Assembly: GCA_009763385.1 (NCBI GenBank)
Contig: CM019831.1
Span: 14,720,080 to 14,784,079, forward strand
DNA: 64,000 nucleotides
Source: Coix lacryma-jobi var. lacryma-jobi
Taxonomy: Eukaryota > Streptophyta > Magnoliopsida > Poales > Poaceae
Direction of reading: 5' to 3'
The notes under the pieces are model-generated. The model saw nothing but the letters and a program-made list of their open reading frames with translations. It was not told the DNA's origin and made no database searches. Position 1 is the first letter of the stretch; each line of letters begins with the position of its first letter. Below, piece after piece: positions 43,155-54,349 of this stretch. Made by a program: the position numbers and the translations under genes.

Positions 43155-43320
43155 TGTCGGGGGTCCGCAAAAGGGGTACCCCCAATCAATGCGAACAAAT
43201 AGGTTAAACCTAGAAACACCAACTAATAATAGACCTAACTAAGTCTAACCCCCTAAAAAACCAACCCCTCGAAGCCTACAACGCTGGCCCACCGAGCCGG
43301 GCCCTCCACGGTTTTTTCGT

Positions 43321-43751
43321 CTCGCCCGAGCCCTCCAAGCCAGGCCTCGGGCGAACGCTCGTTCTCCGCCTCGCCCGAGACCTCCAAGGCAGGCCTCGGG
43401 CGAGCGCTCGCTCTCTGTCTCGCCCGAGCCCTCCAAGCCAGGTCTCGGGCGAACGCTCGTTCTCCGCCTCGCCCGAGCCCTCCAAGCCAGGCCTCGGGCG
43501 AGCGCTCGTTCTCCGTCTCGCCCGAGCCCACCAAGCCAGGTCTCGGGCGAACGCTCGTTCTCCGCCTCGCCCGAGCCCTCCAAGCCAGGCCTCGGGCGAG
43601 CGCTCGTTCTCCGTCTCGCCCGAGCCCTCCAAGCCAGGCCTCGGGCGAGCTCTCGTTCTCCGCCTCGCCCGAGCCCTCCAAGCCAGGCCTCGGGCGAACG
43701 CTCGTTTTCCGTCTCGCCCGAGCCCTCCGCGTCAGGCCTCGGGCGAGCGCT
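43321..43751. repeat. 49-bp minisatellite in the LTR, about nine copies
   Basis: Units start CTCGCCCGAG at 43321, 43370, 43419, 43468, 43517, 43566, 43615 and 43664, with a partial at 43713. Each unit also contains the near-complement CTCGGGCGA, so it can fold into a hairpin with a stem of about nine pairs. Repetitive open frames on the minus strand are a by-product. Confidence 0.93.
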
Positions 43752-44457
43752 CCACTACCCTTCGAGCCCCCCGCAGCCGAACACCACACCTCGAGACCCC
43801 ACGCGGGGACCTCGAGCCCCTCTGGCACAGCAGCCTATCCCTCGAGACGCTACATCCTTCCCTCGAGCGGCGCAGACATCGGATGCCGGCTCCATACCGC
43901 GCATTTAGTACCTCCACCTACTCCAGTCACATCCTCTACAAACCGACGTGTGCCACAGTGAACTAGGGCAGAGTCAAGTCTCGTTTTCACCGCAAGTATG
44001 GGCGAAAAGGCACTAGTGAAGCACTGTTAACCCACGCCCTACACTGTGGCACGTCCAAACCACGTCTCGAGGCTCGGATGCCTACCGCTCGATCAATTTT
44101 CACGGGACTTGCCCATACCTGCAGGGGCTCGGGCCCCCCGTAGGCGCTACCTCGAGGCCGGCTCTGCGCCCCTTGAGCCCTAACTGCTCTCACGCTATTG
44201 GAGGACAGGTACCCCAAGACCCGGAGGGACCTCGCCGCGTCCTGTACGTTCCGGGATGGGTGCTGTACGGCTTCCACCTCGCCACGCCTCCACGTCCGCG
44301 CCCAGGATGGAGGCTACGCCCCAAGGACGCTTCAACAGCAACGCCCACGTCGGCCACAATGTCTTCGACAAGACAGGGTTCCTACTCTACTTCGTATTGG
44401 GCACCGTACGCCCCGACATTTGTAATACCCATATGTAACCCTGGCCTCCCCTTTCTC

Positions 44458-44466
44458 TATAAAAGG
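44458..44466 (+). promoter_or_regulatory. TATA box in the LTR of the second Tat element
   Basis: TATAAAAGG, about 280 bp before the LTR end, followed by GGACACCAGGGCCC. Standard promoter position for a long LTR. Confidence 0.75.
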
Positions 44467-44747
44467 GGACACCAGGGCCCTCATTCCGCATGGACGAACA
44501 CGTTAAAACGCACATACACGCACACGCTCAAGTCGGGACTCCAGTCCACGCTCACCGAGCTTGTATTCGCCCCTGTACAAGCACTTAGGTGCAAGTAATA
44601 CAAGAACATCCTCCCCCGCTGGACGTAGGGCCTTCTTTGCCCGAACCAGGATAAATCCTTGTGTCATCTTGCATCACCATCCAGGAAGAGAGCACGCGAT
44701 CACATTACTCGTTGGTGTCATACCCCCGGTTTCGAAACACCGACAGT

Positions 44748-44765
44748 TGGCGCGCCAGGTAGGGG
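44748..44765 (+). other. Primer-binding site of the second Tat element
   Basis: TGGCGCGCCAGGTAGGGG, two bases after the LTR end. It has the form common in plant gypsy elements. The tRNA is not assigned. Confidence 0.75.
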
Positions 44766-44802
44766 CCTTCGCGTGTCGAGTCGGTTTCTCGCTGTTTTCT
44801 GG

Positions 44803-46170
44803 ATGGCTGCTCCGACTCCTTCGTTCTCTGCCGGTGCCGTCATCTGGTTCGGGAGCCTTGAGTTCCTGGCCACCGACAACAGCAACGAGCCGACCTTGCT
44901 CTCCAAGGAGGGCCCGAGTGGAGGGCATGTCACGCCACCCCATACGAGGAGCGTGGCACGTCGCCCACACCACCACGCGTCGCCACCCCGTGAGCGGCAC
45001 CGTCGTCACCATCGTCGCCAGGCACAGGCCGCGCCGGCGGCGTACACCCACTTCCCCGTGGCCGACGCGGAGTTCCTAAGGAGGAGCCTGCCCGGCGCAC
45101 GACCGGAGATTTCCAGGGCGCGCCCGCGCCCGCCCAGCGACTTCGCGTTCACCATGCGCACGGACCAGGAGCCAGGCCAGAGGCCTCCGAGCCGTGCACC
45201 GTCGACGCCACCCAACCTCCTCCCGCACGGGGTGTACCGCGCTCGACGCCGGCGGTTCCCGTTCGGCCTTGACAGCTCCGCAGCAGCCTACGCCCGCCAG
45301 CTCAACGGGCGCCGTCGGGACCGACCGCCAGCAGGCCAAGAGGAGCGCCCGGGCGTGCTACTGCAGGCCATGGCCAACCTGGAGATCGTCCACCCCGCGT
45401 ACATCGACCGCGGCTTCACGCGAGCCCTCGAGCCTCCCCGGCGATCCACCGTCGGAGAATGGTACCGCGAGCTGCGGTCCCAGCATCTGCCAAGACGGCA
45501 CGCCGTCGACAGCCCTGACTCCGACGAATACGACTACCATGACCCCGACCTTTGGGATCCCACCAGGGAGTGCTTTCATCTCGAGGGGGTCGCATGCGAT
45601 ACCGAGGACGAGGGCGACGATGGCAGTCCGGCGCTCAATCTAGAGGGCCCCAGCGACGTGGCCGCGGCAGGCGGGTCACGTGTTCAGGGGAGGGACGAAC
45701 CTCCAGCACCGGCTGTACCGCCTCAGCACGACGACAGTCGGGCGGCGCAACTCGCGCAGGTGCAGGAGGTAATCACCAAAGCCGAGGAAGAACGGCGACA
45801 CCTGCTGCAGCTCCGGCAAACCCTGATGCAGGAACCGCCCCAGCCCCGAGGAGCCGGAGCTCGAGGTCGGGCTCGAGAGGTCCACCGGCGGATCCTCGAG
45901 GACGGGGCACCAGCACGCCCCGAGGTATGCTTCCCGCGAGCCGGGCAGAACATGGTGGCGGCGGCGATGCTGCTCCGTGACCTGCCCGCCGTCTCCAACC
46001 CCGACGCCAGGCGCATGCTCGGGGAAATGAAGAACCTCCTCGAGACAGCCACTGTGCAGCAGGCCGAGAGCTCGGCGACGCCGGCGCGGAGCAGCCTCGG
46101 GGAAGCCAGCGGACACGCCCTGCAACGAGCGCGAGGCATCCGTCCACCAGCCGGACGCCTCTCGAGCTAG
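44803..46170 (+). pseudogene. Second Tat gag, N-terminal part
   Basis: 455 codons from ATG 44803, the first ATG after the primer site. It is proline- and arginine-rich at first (RRPHHHASPPRERHRRHHRR). A charged helical stretch is near 45,760-45,830 (AQVQEVITKAEEERRHLLQL). It ends at TAG 46168-46170 after leaving frame at roughly 46,090-46,130. The sequence then stays coding-like in another frame to 46445. No catalytic motifs belong here. Confidence 0.8.
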
Positions 46171-48082
46171 GCCAGTCCGCGAACGGATCGTCGACAACCG
46201 GCCACCTCGAGACCCCAACGACGCCCGCAACGACATCAACCGCCGGCGCAAGGACAAGGGGGCCCAGGAGCGTGGCTATAGCGCCCATCGAGGGGGGCCC
46301 TACGACAGCGACGAGGACCGACAAGTCCTCGAGCCCCCGGGCCCCAGAGTCTTCAGCCGGGCCATCCGCAGCTCAACCCTCCCCGACCGCTTCCGACCAC
46401 CGACCAACATCGTGAAGTATGACGGGGAGGTCGAGCCCAAGCTCTAGCTCTCGGACTTCCGCCTAGGCTGCCAACTGGGCGGAGCAAAGAACGACGACCT
46501 TGTGATCATACGCCAACTCCCACTTTACCTCTCGGACACCGCCCGCCGGTGGCTCGAGGGGCTCCCGCCGGATCGAATCGACGACTGGGCCGACCTAGTC
46601 AGGGTCTTCGACGGGAACTTCAAGGGGATCTGCGTGCGCCCAGGCAACCCCTGGGACCTACGGCGTTGCAGGCAGGCGGCGGACGAGCCCCTCCGCGACT
46701 TTGCTCGGCGGTTCTCGAAGCAGCGCCTCGAGCTCCCCCACGTGCCTGACGAGGACGTCATCTCAGCGTTCCTCGCGGGGACGACATGCCAAGAGCTAGT
46801 TCATGAGCTAGGACGCTACCGTCCCAGGATGGTCGAGGACCTGATGGATCGCGTCACCAGCTTTGCATCGGGCGACGAAGCAGTGGGAGCCTTCTTTGGC
46901 CGTTCCACGGACAAAGGTAAGGCGGTGATCGCGCCGGAGGGCTCGAACAAGGGCAACGACGCCAAGAACGACAACAAATGGAAGAAGAACAAACGCAAGG
47001 GTCAGAAGGCGAAGCGCGGCGCCAATGACGACGATGACGAAGAGGTGCTCGCAGGCGCCCTCGAGCCTAAGAAGCCCCGAGCCCCCCCTGACGGGGCTGT
47101 TTTCGACCAGATGCTCGAGGATCCCTGCACTTACCACAGGGGCCCCGTAAATCACAAGTTAAAGGACTGCCGACTGTTGAAAGGCTACTACTCCAAGCTC
47201 GGCGATAAGAAAGAAGACGCGCTCATGGGCAAGGATAACAATCGGCGCGGCGGAGGGGACGCGGACGGCAACTTCCCCCCGGTGCGCGACTGCTACATGA
47301 TCTACGGGGGGCCGACCGTCGGGCTCTCAGCTCGAGAAAGAAAGAAGGAGCGCCGCGAGATCTTTGCACTCGGCCACGATGCCCCCCGGTACCTTGACTG
47401 GTCTGATGCGCCGATCATGTTCGACCGTGACGACCATCCGGACCGTGTCATAAACCCGGGAGCGTACCCCCTCGTCGTCGACCCCGTCATAGTCGACGTG
47501 CGGTTCTCCAAGGTGTTGATGGATGGGGGCTCGAGCCTCAACATCATATACCTCGAGACCCTCGACCTCCTGGGGATTTCAGAGGGTCAGCTCCGACCCA
47601 GCGTCGGGGGGTTCCACGGAGTCGTACCAGGGAAGAAGGCCCACCCCCTCGGGCGCATCGACCTGCCGGTTTGCTTCGGCACGCCGGCAAACTTCCGTCA
47701 GGAAACGCTCACCTTCGAGGTGGTTGGCTTCCAAGGGACCTACCACGCCATCATCGGCCGGCCAGGCTACGCCAAGTTCATGGCGGTTCCCAACTACACA
47801 TACTTGAAGCTCAAGATGCCGGGGCCAAAAGGGGTCATCATCGTCGACACCTCCTACGAGCACGCGTACCACTGCGACGTGGAGTGCGTCGAGCGTGGGG
47901 AGGCCAACGTCCACCTCGACTCGCTCGAGGCCTTGGCAGCCTTGGCCACCGAGGAGGCCCCAGGAGCAAAGCGCCACGCCATCACCTTCGAGCCGGCTGA
48001 GCACATCAAGCAGATACCCGTCGACCCGACCTCGGCCAATGGCAAGACGCTGACCATCAGTACCAGCCTCGAGCCCAAATAG
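46171..48082 (+). pseudogene. Second Tat gag core and protease
   Basis: Coding-like in one frame but with TAG at 46446-46448. The long open part from 46502 carries the gag domain (YLSDTARRWLEGLPPDRIDD, then FKGICVRPGNPWDL) and a lysine-rich stretch. A diverged knuckle-like CTYHRGPVNHKLKDC lies near 47,125, and a protease motif VLMDGGSSLNIIYL at about 47,514. It stops at TAG 48080-48082, and the following sequence continues in the same frame. At least one frameshift and two nonsense codons make the block inactive. Confidence 0.85.
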
Positions 48083-49325
48083 GAAGCAGTGCTCGTCGAC
48101 TTTCTCCGCGCAAACATTGACATGTTTGCGTGGAGCCCCTCGGACATGCCGGGCATACCGAGGGAAGTCGCCGAGCACGCCTTGGAGATCCATGCCGGGT
48201 CCAGACCGGTGAAGCAACGCCTGCGCCGCTTCGACGAGGAAAAGCGCAGGATCATCGGCGAGGAGGTACACAAGCTTTTGGCGGCCGGATTCATCAAGGA
48301 GGTATTTCAATGCGGATGTGTGTAGATTACACTGGTCTGAATAAAGCATGTCCAAAAGTTCCATTCCCTTTGCCTAGAATAGATCATATTGTCGATTCCA
48401 CCGCGGGGTGTGAAGTACTTTCGTTTCTCGATGCGTATTCCGGCTACCACCAAATTAAGATGAAAAAATCCAACGAACTCGCAACCTCTTTTATCACGCC
48501 TTTTGGTATGTATTGCTACGTTACAATGCCCTTCGGCCTTCGAAACGCCGGGGCAACGTACCAACGCTGTATGCAGCATATCTTTGGCAAATACATAGGC
48601 AAAACCGTCGAGGCCTACGTCGATGACATCGTGGTTAAAACCAAGAAAGTCGGGAGTCTCATCAGTGATCTCGAGACCACGTTCGAGTGCCTCCGGGCCA
48701 AGAATGTGAAGCTCAACCCCGAGAAATGTGTCTTTGGTGTGCCTCGGGGCATGCTACTTGGCTACGTTGTCTCACAACGGGGGATCGAGGCTAACCCCGA
48801 AAAAATCTCAGCAGTCACGAGGATGGGCCCAATTCGAGACCTCAAGGGTGTACAGAAAGTGACGGGCTGTCTGGCCGCTCTCAGCAGATTCATCTCGAGG
48901 CTAGGGGAAAAGGCACTACCCCTCTACCGCCTGCTGAAGAAGACGGAACGCTTTGCGTGGACTGTCGAAGCCGAGGAAGCCTTAACCAAGTTGAAGGGGT
49001 TGCTGACTTCCGCGCCAATTCTCGTGCCACCACAACCAGCCCAGGATGGCGATTCCCCCGAGCCTCTCCTCCTCTATGTGGCCGCAACCACTCAGGTGGT
49101 CAGCGCGGTCATAGCCGTCGAGAGGCACGAGGAGGGTCATGCGTTGCCGGTCCAACGACCAGTGTACTTCACCAGTGAGGTGCTCTCCGAGGCCAAGGTC
49201 CGGTACCCGCACATCCAGAAGCTGCTCTACGGCATTATCATCACGAGGCGCAAGCTCCAGCACTACTTCCTCGCTCATCCCGTAACGGTGGTCTCATCCT
49301 TCCCCCTCGGTGAGATCATCAACAA
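48083..49325 (+). pseudogene. Second Tat reverse transcriptase and RNase H
   Basis: The first part (to about 48,302) holds RANIDMFAWSPSDMPGIPRE and GSRPVKQRLRRFDEEKRR in the gag-PR frame. At about 48,303 the frame changes, and the strand segment usually found just before RMCVDYTGLNKACPK is missing, so a deletion of some tens of bases is likely. RT then runs through FLDAYSGYHQI, MPFGLRNAGATYQR and the catalytic YVDDIVVKTK (about 48,615-48,645). The cysteine-rich connection and a first RNase H (LYVAATTQVVSAVIAVER, then YFTSEVLSEAKVRYP) follow. Another frame shift lies near 49,320. Bases 48,303-48,600 have a clearly different composition from their surroundings. Confidence 0.85.
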
Positions 49326-51313
49326 TCGGGGAGGCCACGGGGCGCATCGCCAAGTGGTCCGCCGAGCTAATGGGGGAGACCATCACCTACGCCCCACGAA
49401 AAGCCATCAAGTCGCAAGCGTTGGCAGACTTCGTTGCTGAATGGACCGACACTCAGCTCCCGCCGGCACAGATTCAAGCTGAGCTCTGGACCATGTACTT
49501 CGACGGATCCCTCATGAAGACGGGGGTAGGCGCGGGCCTGCTCTTCATCTCACCCCTCGGAGTCCACATGCGCTACCTGCTACGCTTGCACTTCCCCGCC
49601 TCCAACAACGTCGCCGAGTACGAGGCCCTCATCAATGGGCTGCGCATCGCCCTCGAGCTCGGGGTCCGACGCCTCGACGTTCGAGGGGACTCGCAACTCG
49701 TCGTCAACCAGGTCATGAAGGCCTCGAGCTGCATCGATCCCAAGATAGAAGCGTACTACGGGGAGGTGCGCAAGCTAGAAGATAAGTTCTACGGCCTCGA
49801 GCTTAACCACATAGCTCGAAAGTACAACGAGGCCGCAGACGAGCTGGCAAAGTTGGCGTCCATGCGCGGCACGGTTCCACCAGACGTCTTCTCGAGGGAC
49901 GTTTTTGAGCCATCCGTCAAAATCGACCCGGGGGCTGGCCCCTCGATGCCACCCCTCGAGCTAGACACGGGGGCTCGACTTTCAAAGCCACCCCTCGGGA
50001 ATGACCTCTCGACATCCACTGAGGCGATGCAGGTTAGCGCACCCGCCTCTTCTTCATCACGACCCCTCGACTGGCGGACGCCCTACCTCGACTACTTGAC
50101 GCAAGGCGAACTACCAGAAGACAAGACGGAGGCCCGACGCATTGCTCGAAGGGCCAAGACCTACGTCATCTACGGCGACGAACGGGAACTGTACCGACGA
50201 AGTCCAACCGGGATCCTTCAGCGCTGCATCCCACTCGAGGAAGGGCGCAAGCTCCTCGACGACATGCACTCGGGGGCTTGCGGCCACCACGCAGCGCCAA
50301 GGACCCTGGATGGGAACGCCTTCCGTCAAGGCTTCTATTGGCCGACCGCCGTTGGAGACGCCAAGCGCCTGGTCCGGGCATGCCATGGGTGTCAATTCTA
50401 CGCCAAGCAGACGCACCAACCCGCACATGCCCTGCAGATGATCCCAATTACTTGGCCATTCGCCGTTTGGGGGCTCGACCTTGTAGGTCCCCTCAAAAAG
50501 ACAAGTGGAGGGCACTCACACGTGCTCGTGGCCATCGACAAGTTCACCAAGTGGATCGAGGCTAAGCCGATAGGCGACCCCACCTCCGAGAAGGCTGTCG
50601 AGTTCATCGCCAACATCATATACCGGTTCGGGGTGCCTAACGTCATCATCACCGACAATGGCACCCAATTCACGGGCAAAAAGTTCACCAACTTTTGCGA
50701 TGACAGCAACATTCGTGTGACCTGGGCCTCGGTCGCATACCCTCAATGCAACAGGCAGGTCGAGCGCGCCAACGGCATGATACTTCACGGACTGAAGCCA
50801 AGGCTGTTCAGGACCCTCAAAAACTTTGGAAAGGGGTGGGCTGCCGAGCTCCCCTCGGTGCTGTGGGGCCTCAGGACAACGCCAAGTCGAGCCACCGGGT
50901 TCACTTCGTTTTTCCTAACCTACGGCGCCGAGGCTGTCTTGCCTACGGACCTCGAATACGGCTCCCCTCGACTTCGAGCCTACAACAAGCAAACCGACGA
51001 CGGAAAGCTCGCCAACGCCAAGGACCTGCTCGAGGAGGCCCGAGACGTGGCGCTCATCAACTCCGCGCGCTACCAGCAAATGCTTCGACGCTACCACGAC
51101 AAGCACGTGCGCAAGAGGGACCTGGCGGTGGGGGACGTCATGCTTCGACGGCTGCAAGATAATCGAGGGCGCCACAAGCTTACCCCTCCATGGGAGGGCC
51201 CATACACCGTAGCTGAAGTGCTCAAGCCAGGAACGTACAAGCTCTACGACGATCGAGGTAGGATCCTGGCGAACGCGTGGAACATATCTCAGCTACGTCG
51301 CTTCTACCCTTAA
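49310..51313 (+). pseudogene. Second Tat archaeal-type RNase H and integrase
   Basis: 667 codons. The archaeal-type RNase H starts MYFDGSLMKTGVGAG and includes NNVAEYEALING and RGDSQLVVNQV. The integrase zinc region includes GACGHHAAPRT and ends CHGCQFYAKQ. The catalytic core has LDLVGPLKK, ITDNGTQF and a diverged AYPQCNRQVERANG, where related elements keep a conserved HPQ-N-Q-ERAN pattern. The tail carries the KGDV-like VGDVMLRRLQD and ends ISQLRRFYP at 51313. Catalytic D-D-E positions are present. The missing upstream start and the shift near 49,320 mean it is not translated as part of pol here. Confidence 0.85.
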
Positions 51314-51866
51314 AGGCTTCGAGGCCTCATTCATTTTGTTGCTTTGTACAAACACGCCCAAAATGAATGAACAAACTCGTGCATTGTCTTTCATTTTGCT
51401 TAGCATCTTAAGGTAGCCTCGACCCTGCTTTGGTCAGGGTCGAGCCTCCCTCGGGGGCTGACAAGGGGGTAACCGCCCCCCAGACTCCGGAAAAAACGTG
51501 TGTTTTCTTTTCAAAAATTCGACCCTCGTCTCGACTCGTGCCTCGAGTGAACTAACGATGTCTAAATCCCAAAATACCTCGAGCCTCCAAGGGTCGGGAG
51601 GCGTCGACGTAGACGGCCACCTACGCCCCCGGGCTACGGTACCCTACCTACACCTCCCCTCGAGGGGCTCACGACGTATCGAAGGAACACAAACTAAGCT
51701 AGCAGAAACTCGAGCTTGCAAACAAAGAGAAGTGGTTAAATAAGTTTGAAAAGAAAACAACTCCTTTAAATAAACAAGTCATATATACATACGGGTCTTG
51801 ACGGACCCTCATTCATGTCACAAAATTCTTACAGGGGCCTCGACGCCCAAATTTGGCACGCAGGCC
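51314..51866. other. 3' non-coding start of the second Tat element
   Basis: Follows the pol stop. CTCGAG/CCTCGA motifs are frequent. No conserved frame is seen on either strand. Confidence 0.5.
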
Positions 51867-53730
51867 CTAATCTTCGTCGGTGTGGTACTCCTCCCCGAGG
51901 TCTTCCATGGCGGGCTCAGCCTCGACACTCGAGCTAGAGGGAGGAGGGCCCTCGACACCGCTGCTGGCGTCAGGAGGCAGCACGTCCTCCTCGAAGATCT
52001 TCGCGAGCGACGTCCCCGGCCTCTCCATCTTCTCCAAAATTTTGTCGACACGGCGGTTGTTCCACTCCTCGTCCTTCCCCTCGATCTCGATGAAGCCGTT
52101 GGCGACAATGTGGACCGGGAAGCGAAAGTCGGAGCGGACAACCGCGAGCGTCTGCTTGACGCCATGGTGGAGAGCTTGCCAGACACGGTCCCGCGCAGCT
52201 ACGTTGAGGAACCACAAGGCGTCGACCAAGGCGTCGCCTTGGGCCACCGCACCTTCTGCCGAAGCCACAGGAGGAGCACCCCACATGGAGCCAAGACGGT
52301 CGAGGGTAGCACGAGCCCGCTCCGCCACCATCGTCTCGTCTTGGAGTTGGTCCAAGAGAGCCTGGTTCGTCCCGCGGAGCTCCTCGACCGTCTCCTCGAC
52401 TCCTTCGCAACAAACGAGGAAGAGTGAGACTGCGGCGTAACCAAAAACTTTGAGACCCAAACAAGGACAAGGTGTGAGCCTCACCATCGCAATGTTGCCC
52501 CAGTGCGGCGAGGTCGCTGGTAAGGCCCTCAGTGCGCTGCTCGAGCCTGCGCTTCTCCGCCAGCATGAGGAGCTTCTCGGACCTAAGCTCCTCGATTAGC
52601 CTGCCCGCCTCCACGAGGGCCAGATCCTTTCGGATCACCTCCTGCCGCGCCGCCCCCTAGGCAGCTCGGGCGGTGGCGACACCGCTCTCGGCGTCTTCGG
52701 CCTCTTTTCTCGCCGCCTCCGCTGCGGTTCGGGCGGTGGTGGCCTCGCCACGGGCGTCAGCGGTAACCTGCTTCGCCGCCTCAACTTCAGCCCGGGCGGA
52801 GGTAGCCTCGCTTCGGGCGTCCGCGACCTCTTTCCTCGACGCCTCGAGAGCGGCAGCGGCCTCCTCCTTGGATCGAGCGGCCTCACCTCGAGCCGCCCGG
52901 ACCTCCGCCTCCGCCTCGTTGAGCCGGCTCGCCATTTGGGCGTTCCGGCTCCGCTCAGCGCAGAGATCTTGAAGCTCCGCCTCAGCCCTCGCGAGGGCGG
53001 CCGACACCTGTGCGGACCGGCCCGCCTCCTCGGAGCAAGACCGCTCCGCCTCCGCCATGAGCTCGGCCACCTCCCAGAAGATGGACCGCACCTCGCGCGG
53101 GGCCCCCCGCTGGACCGGTTGCTCGACGGAGACCATGGCGAGGGACGGGCTCGGCGCGTCGGGAAACGGCCATACTGGTCGGTCAAGCTCGATGTCGGGC
53201 AGATCCTCCCCCGCCCCGAGCTGCCCTGACTGCGTCCCATCGCCCGACGGCACGAGCCCCGGCTCTTCCCTGGCCGGGCCCTCCGGCGCCTTGTCAGCGC
53301 TAGCCGGCGCCTCGGGCGCCTCCACCATCATCGAGCCCGCGGCGAGGAGCGGCCCCGGCTCCAGCTCGTTCAGGAGGTCCTCCACCGTCGGCTCCTCCTC
53401 TGCCAACGCCTCTCCCCCCTCTCCCTCCTCCGCAGCCCGGCTCGTGTCGGTCGGGGCCTCGAGGGGCGCGGTCTCCTCGGCCCCACACACCGGCGGGGCC
53501 GCGCTCGCCCCAGGCGCTTCCACCGGGACAGCCGTTGTAGTGGGGGGAAGGGTGGCGCTCCCGACTGACGCCATCGCGAGAGGAGGAGGGGGAGGAGGCA
53601 GCGCTTCAGTGGGTGTGGTAGTGGCGGGCTCGATGCCGTGAGCTGTGGCCCCTGCAAGACAAGATGACGGTGATATCAGAACCAGGAAGAGTGCCTCGAC
53701 CCCTGCGGTCGAAGGCGACGGCCTCACCAA
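51867..53730 (-). pseudogene. Antisense gene of the second Tat element, C-terminal half
   Basis: Minus strand. 53730-52657 holds a Pro/Ala-rich acidic stretch. A long Ala/Glu/Arg coiled coil follows, with SAALARAEAELQDLCAERSR and SKEEAAAALEASRKEVADAR. The frame then changes (about 52,640 and 52,490), and the last part, 52487-51867, contains FLNVAARDRVWQALHHGVKQ, NNRRVDKILEKMERPGTSLA and ends GEEYHTDED. It lies between pol and the 3' LTR on the opposite strand, like the gene in the first Tat element. Frameshifts or introns were not resolved. Confidence 0.6.
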
Positions 53731-53959
53731 AATTTGCGACGATCATCTTTCCTCCTCGAGCCATGGCAGCTCGAGCCTTCTCCAGCCAAGTGGCTTCTCT
53801 AGCGGAGGAAGGTGCCATACCTCGAGGTACTTGCGCCTCGACGGGGCTCGAGGTCTTGGCCCGCTTGGACGAAGTGAGGTCCACCTCCTGGTAGGAGTGC
53901 TTCCCCCTGAGATACCAGAGATGGCATGCATCATCAAAAGTAAAGAGGTAAAACCCCAC
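53606..53959 (-). pseudogene. Antisense gene of the second Tat element, middle exon
   Basis: Minus-strand open stretch of 117 codons including FTFDDACHLWYLRGKHSYQE, LTSSKRAKTSSPVEAQ and ANFGEAVAFDRRGRG. It sits between the Arg/Ser-rich part and the coiled-coil part and overlaps the start of the latter in another frame. It may be an exon. Splice sites were not confirmed. Confidence 0.4.
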
Positions 53960-53984
53960 TACAGACGAGACCCAAGAAAATTAC

Positions 53985-54349
53985 TCACCCAAAGCGGCGG
54001 CTGGGCTTCTTCCCGGATTCGCCGGACCAACTTGGGGGCTTCGAGCCCACCCCACGGCTCGAGCCCTGCGCCTGGGCCGTCTCCGCTGGGCTGGGACGGG
54101 GGGAGGGCTCCCGATGCCTCCCGTGGCTCGACCTCGAGGGAGAGCCCTCCTTCCGCCCCACATCATGGGAGGGCGACCGTGCCCCCCTCGTACTGTCGTC
54201 GTGGCGCCTGCCCCGGCGCGGGCTCCGGGACCTGCTTCGGCGCTCGCGCTGGCGGCCGCGCCCTCCCGCATCCGCTTTTGTGTCCCGGCGGCGGTGCGGC
54301 GATGGACTCCGGGGACGCTCACGCCCCTGGTCACGAGACGCCCGGGGGC
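53985..54349 (-). pseudogene. Antisense gene of the second Tat element, Arg/Ser-rich part cut by Athila
   Basis: Minus strand: SRDQGRERPRSPSPHRRRDT, then RQRERRSRSRSPRRGRRHDD and SHGRHREPSPRPSPAE, ending KKPSRRFG at 53985. The RS/RSP repeats resemble the RS domains of splicing-related proteins. The segment begins at the Athila-like insertion point (GGGGC duplication) and continues upstream at 62732 in the same direction. Confidence 0.5.

Larger units (their letters stand above)
43155..44745 (+). repeat. 5' LTR of the second Tat element
   Basis: 1,591 bp, from TGTCGGGGGTCC to CACCGACA. The upstream part contains a 49-bp minisatellite (43321-43751), followed by a CTCGAG-rich stretch and a TATA box at 44458-44466. 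Confidence 0.85.

Noticed and set aside
43253..43828. A 191-codon minus-strand frame with repeated RPRPGLEGSGE
   Set aside because: It is the translation of the 49-bp minisatellite and changes phase every unit; not a gene.
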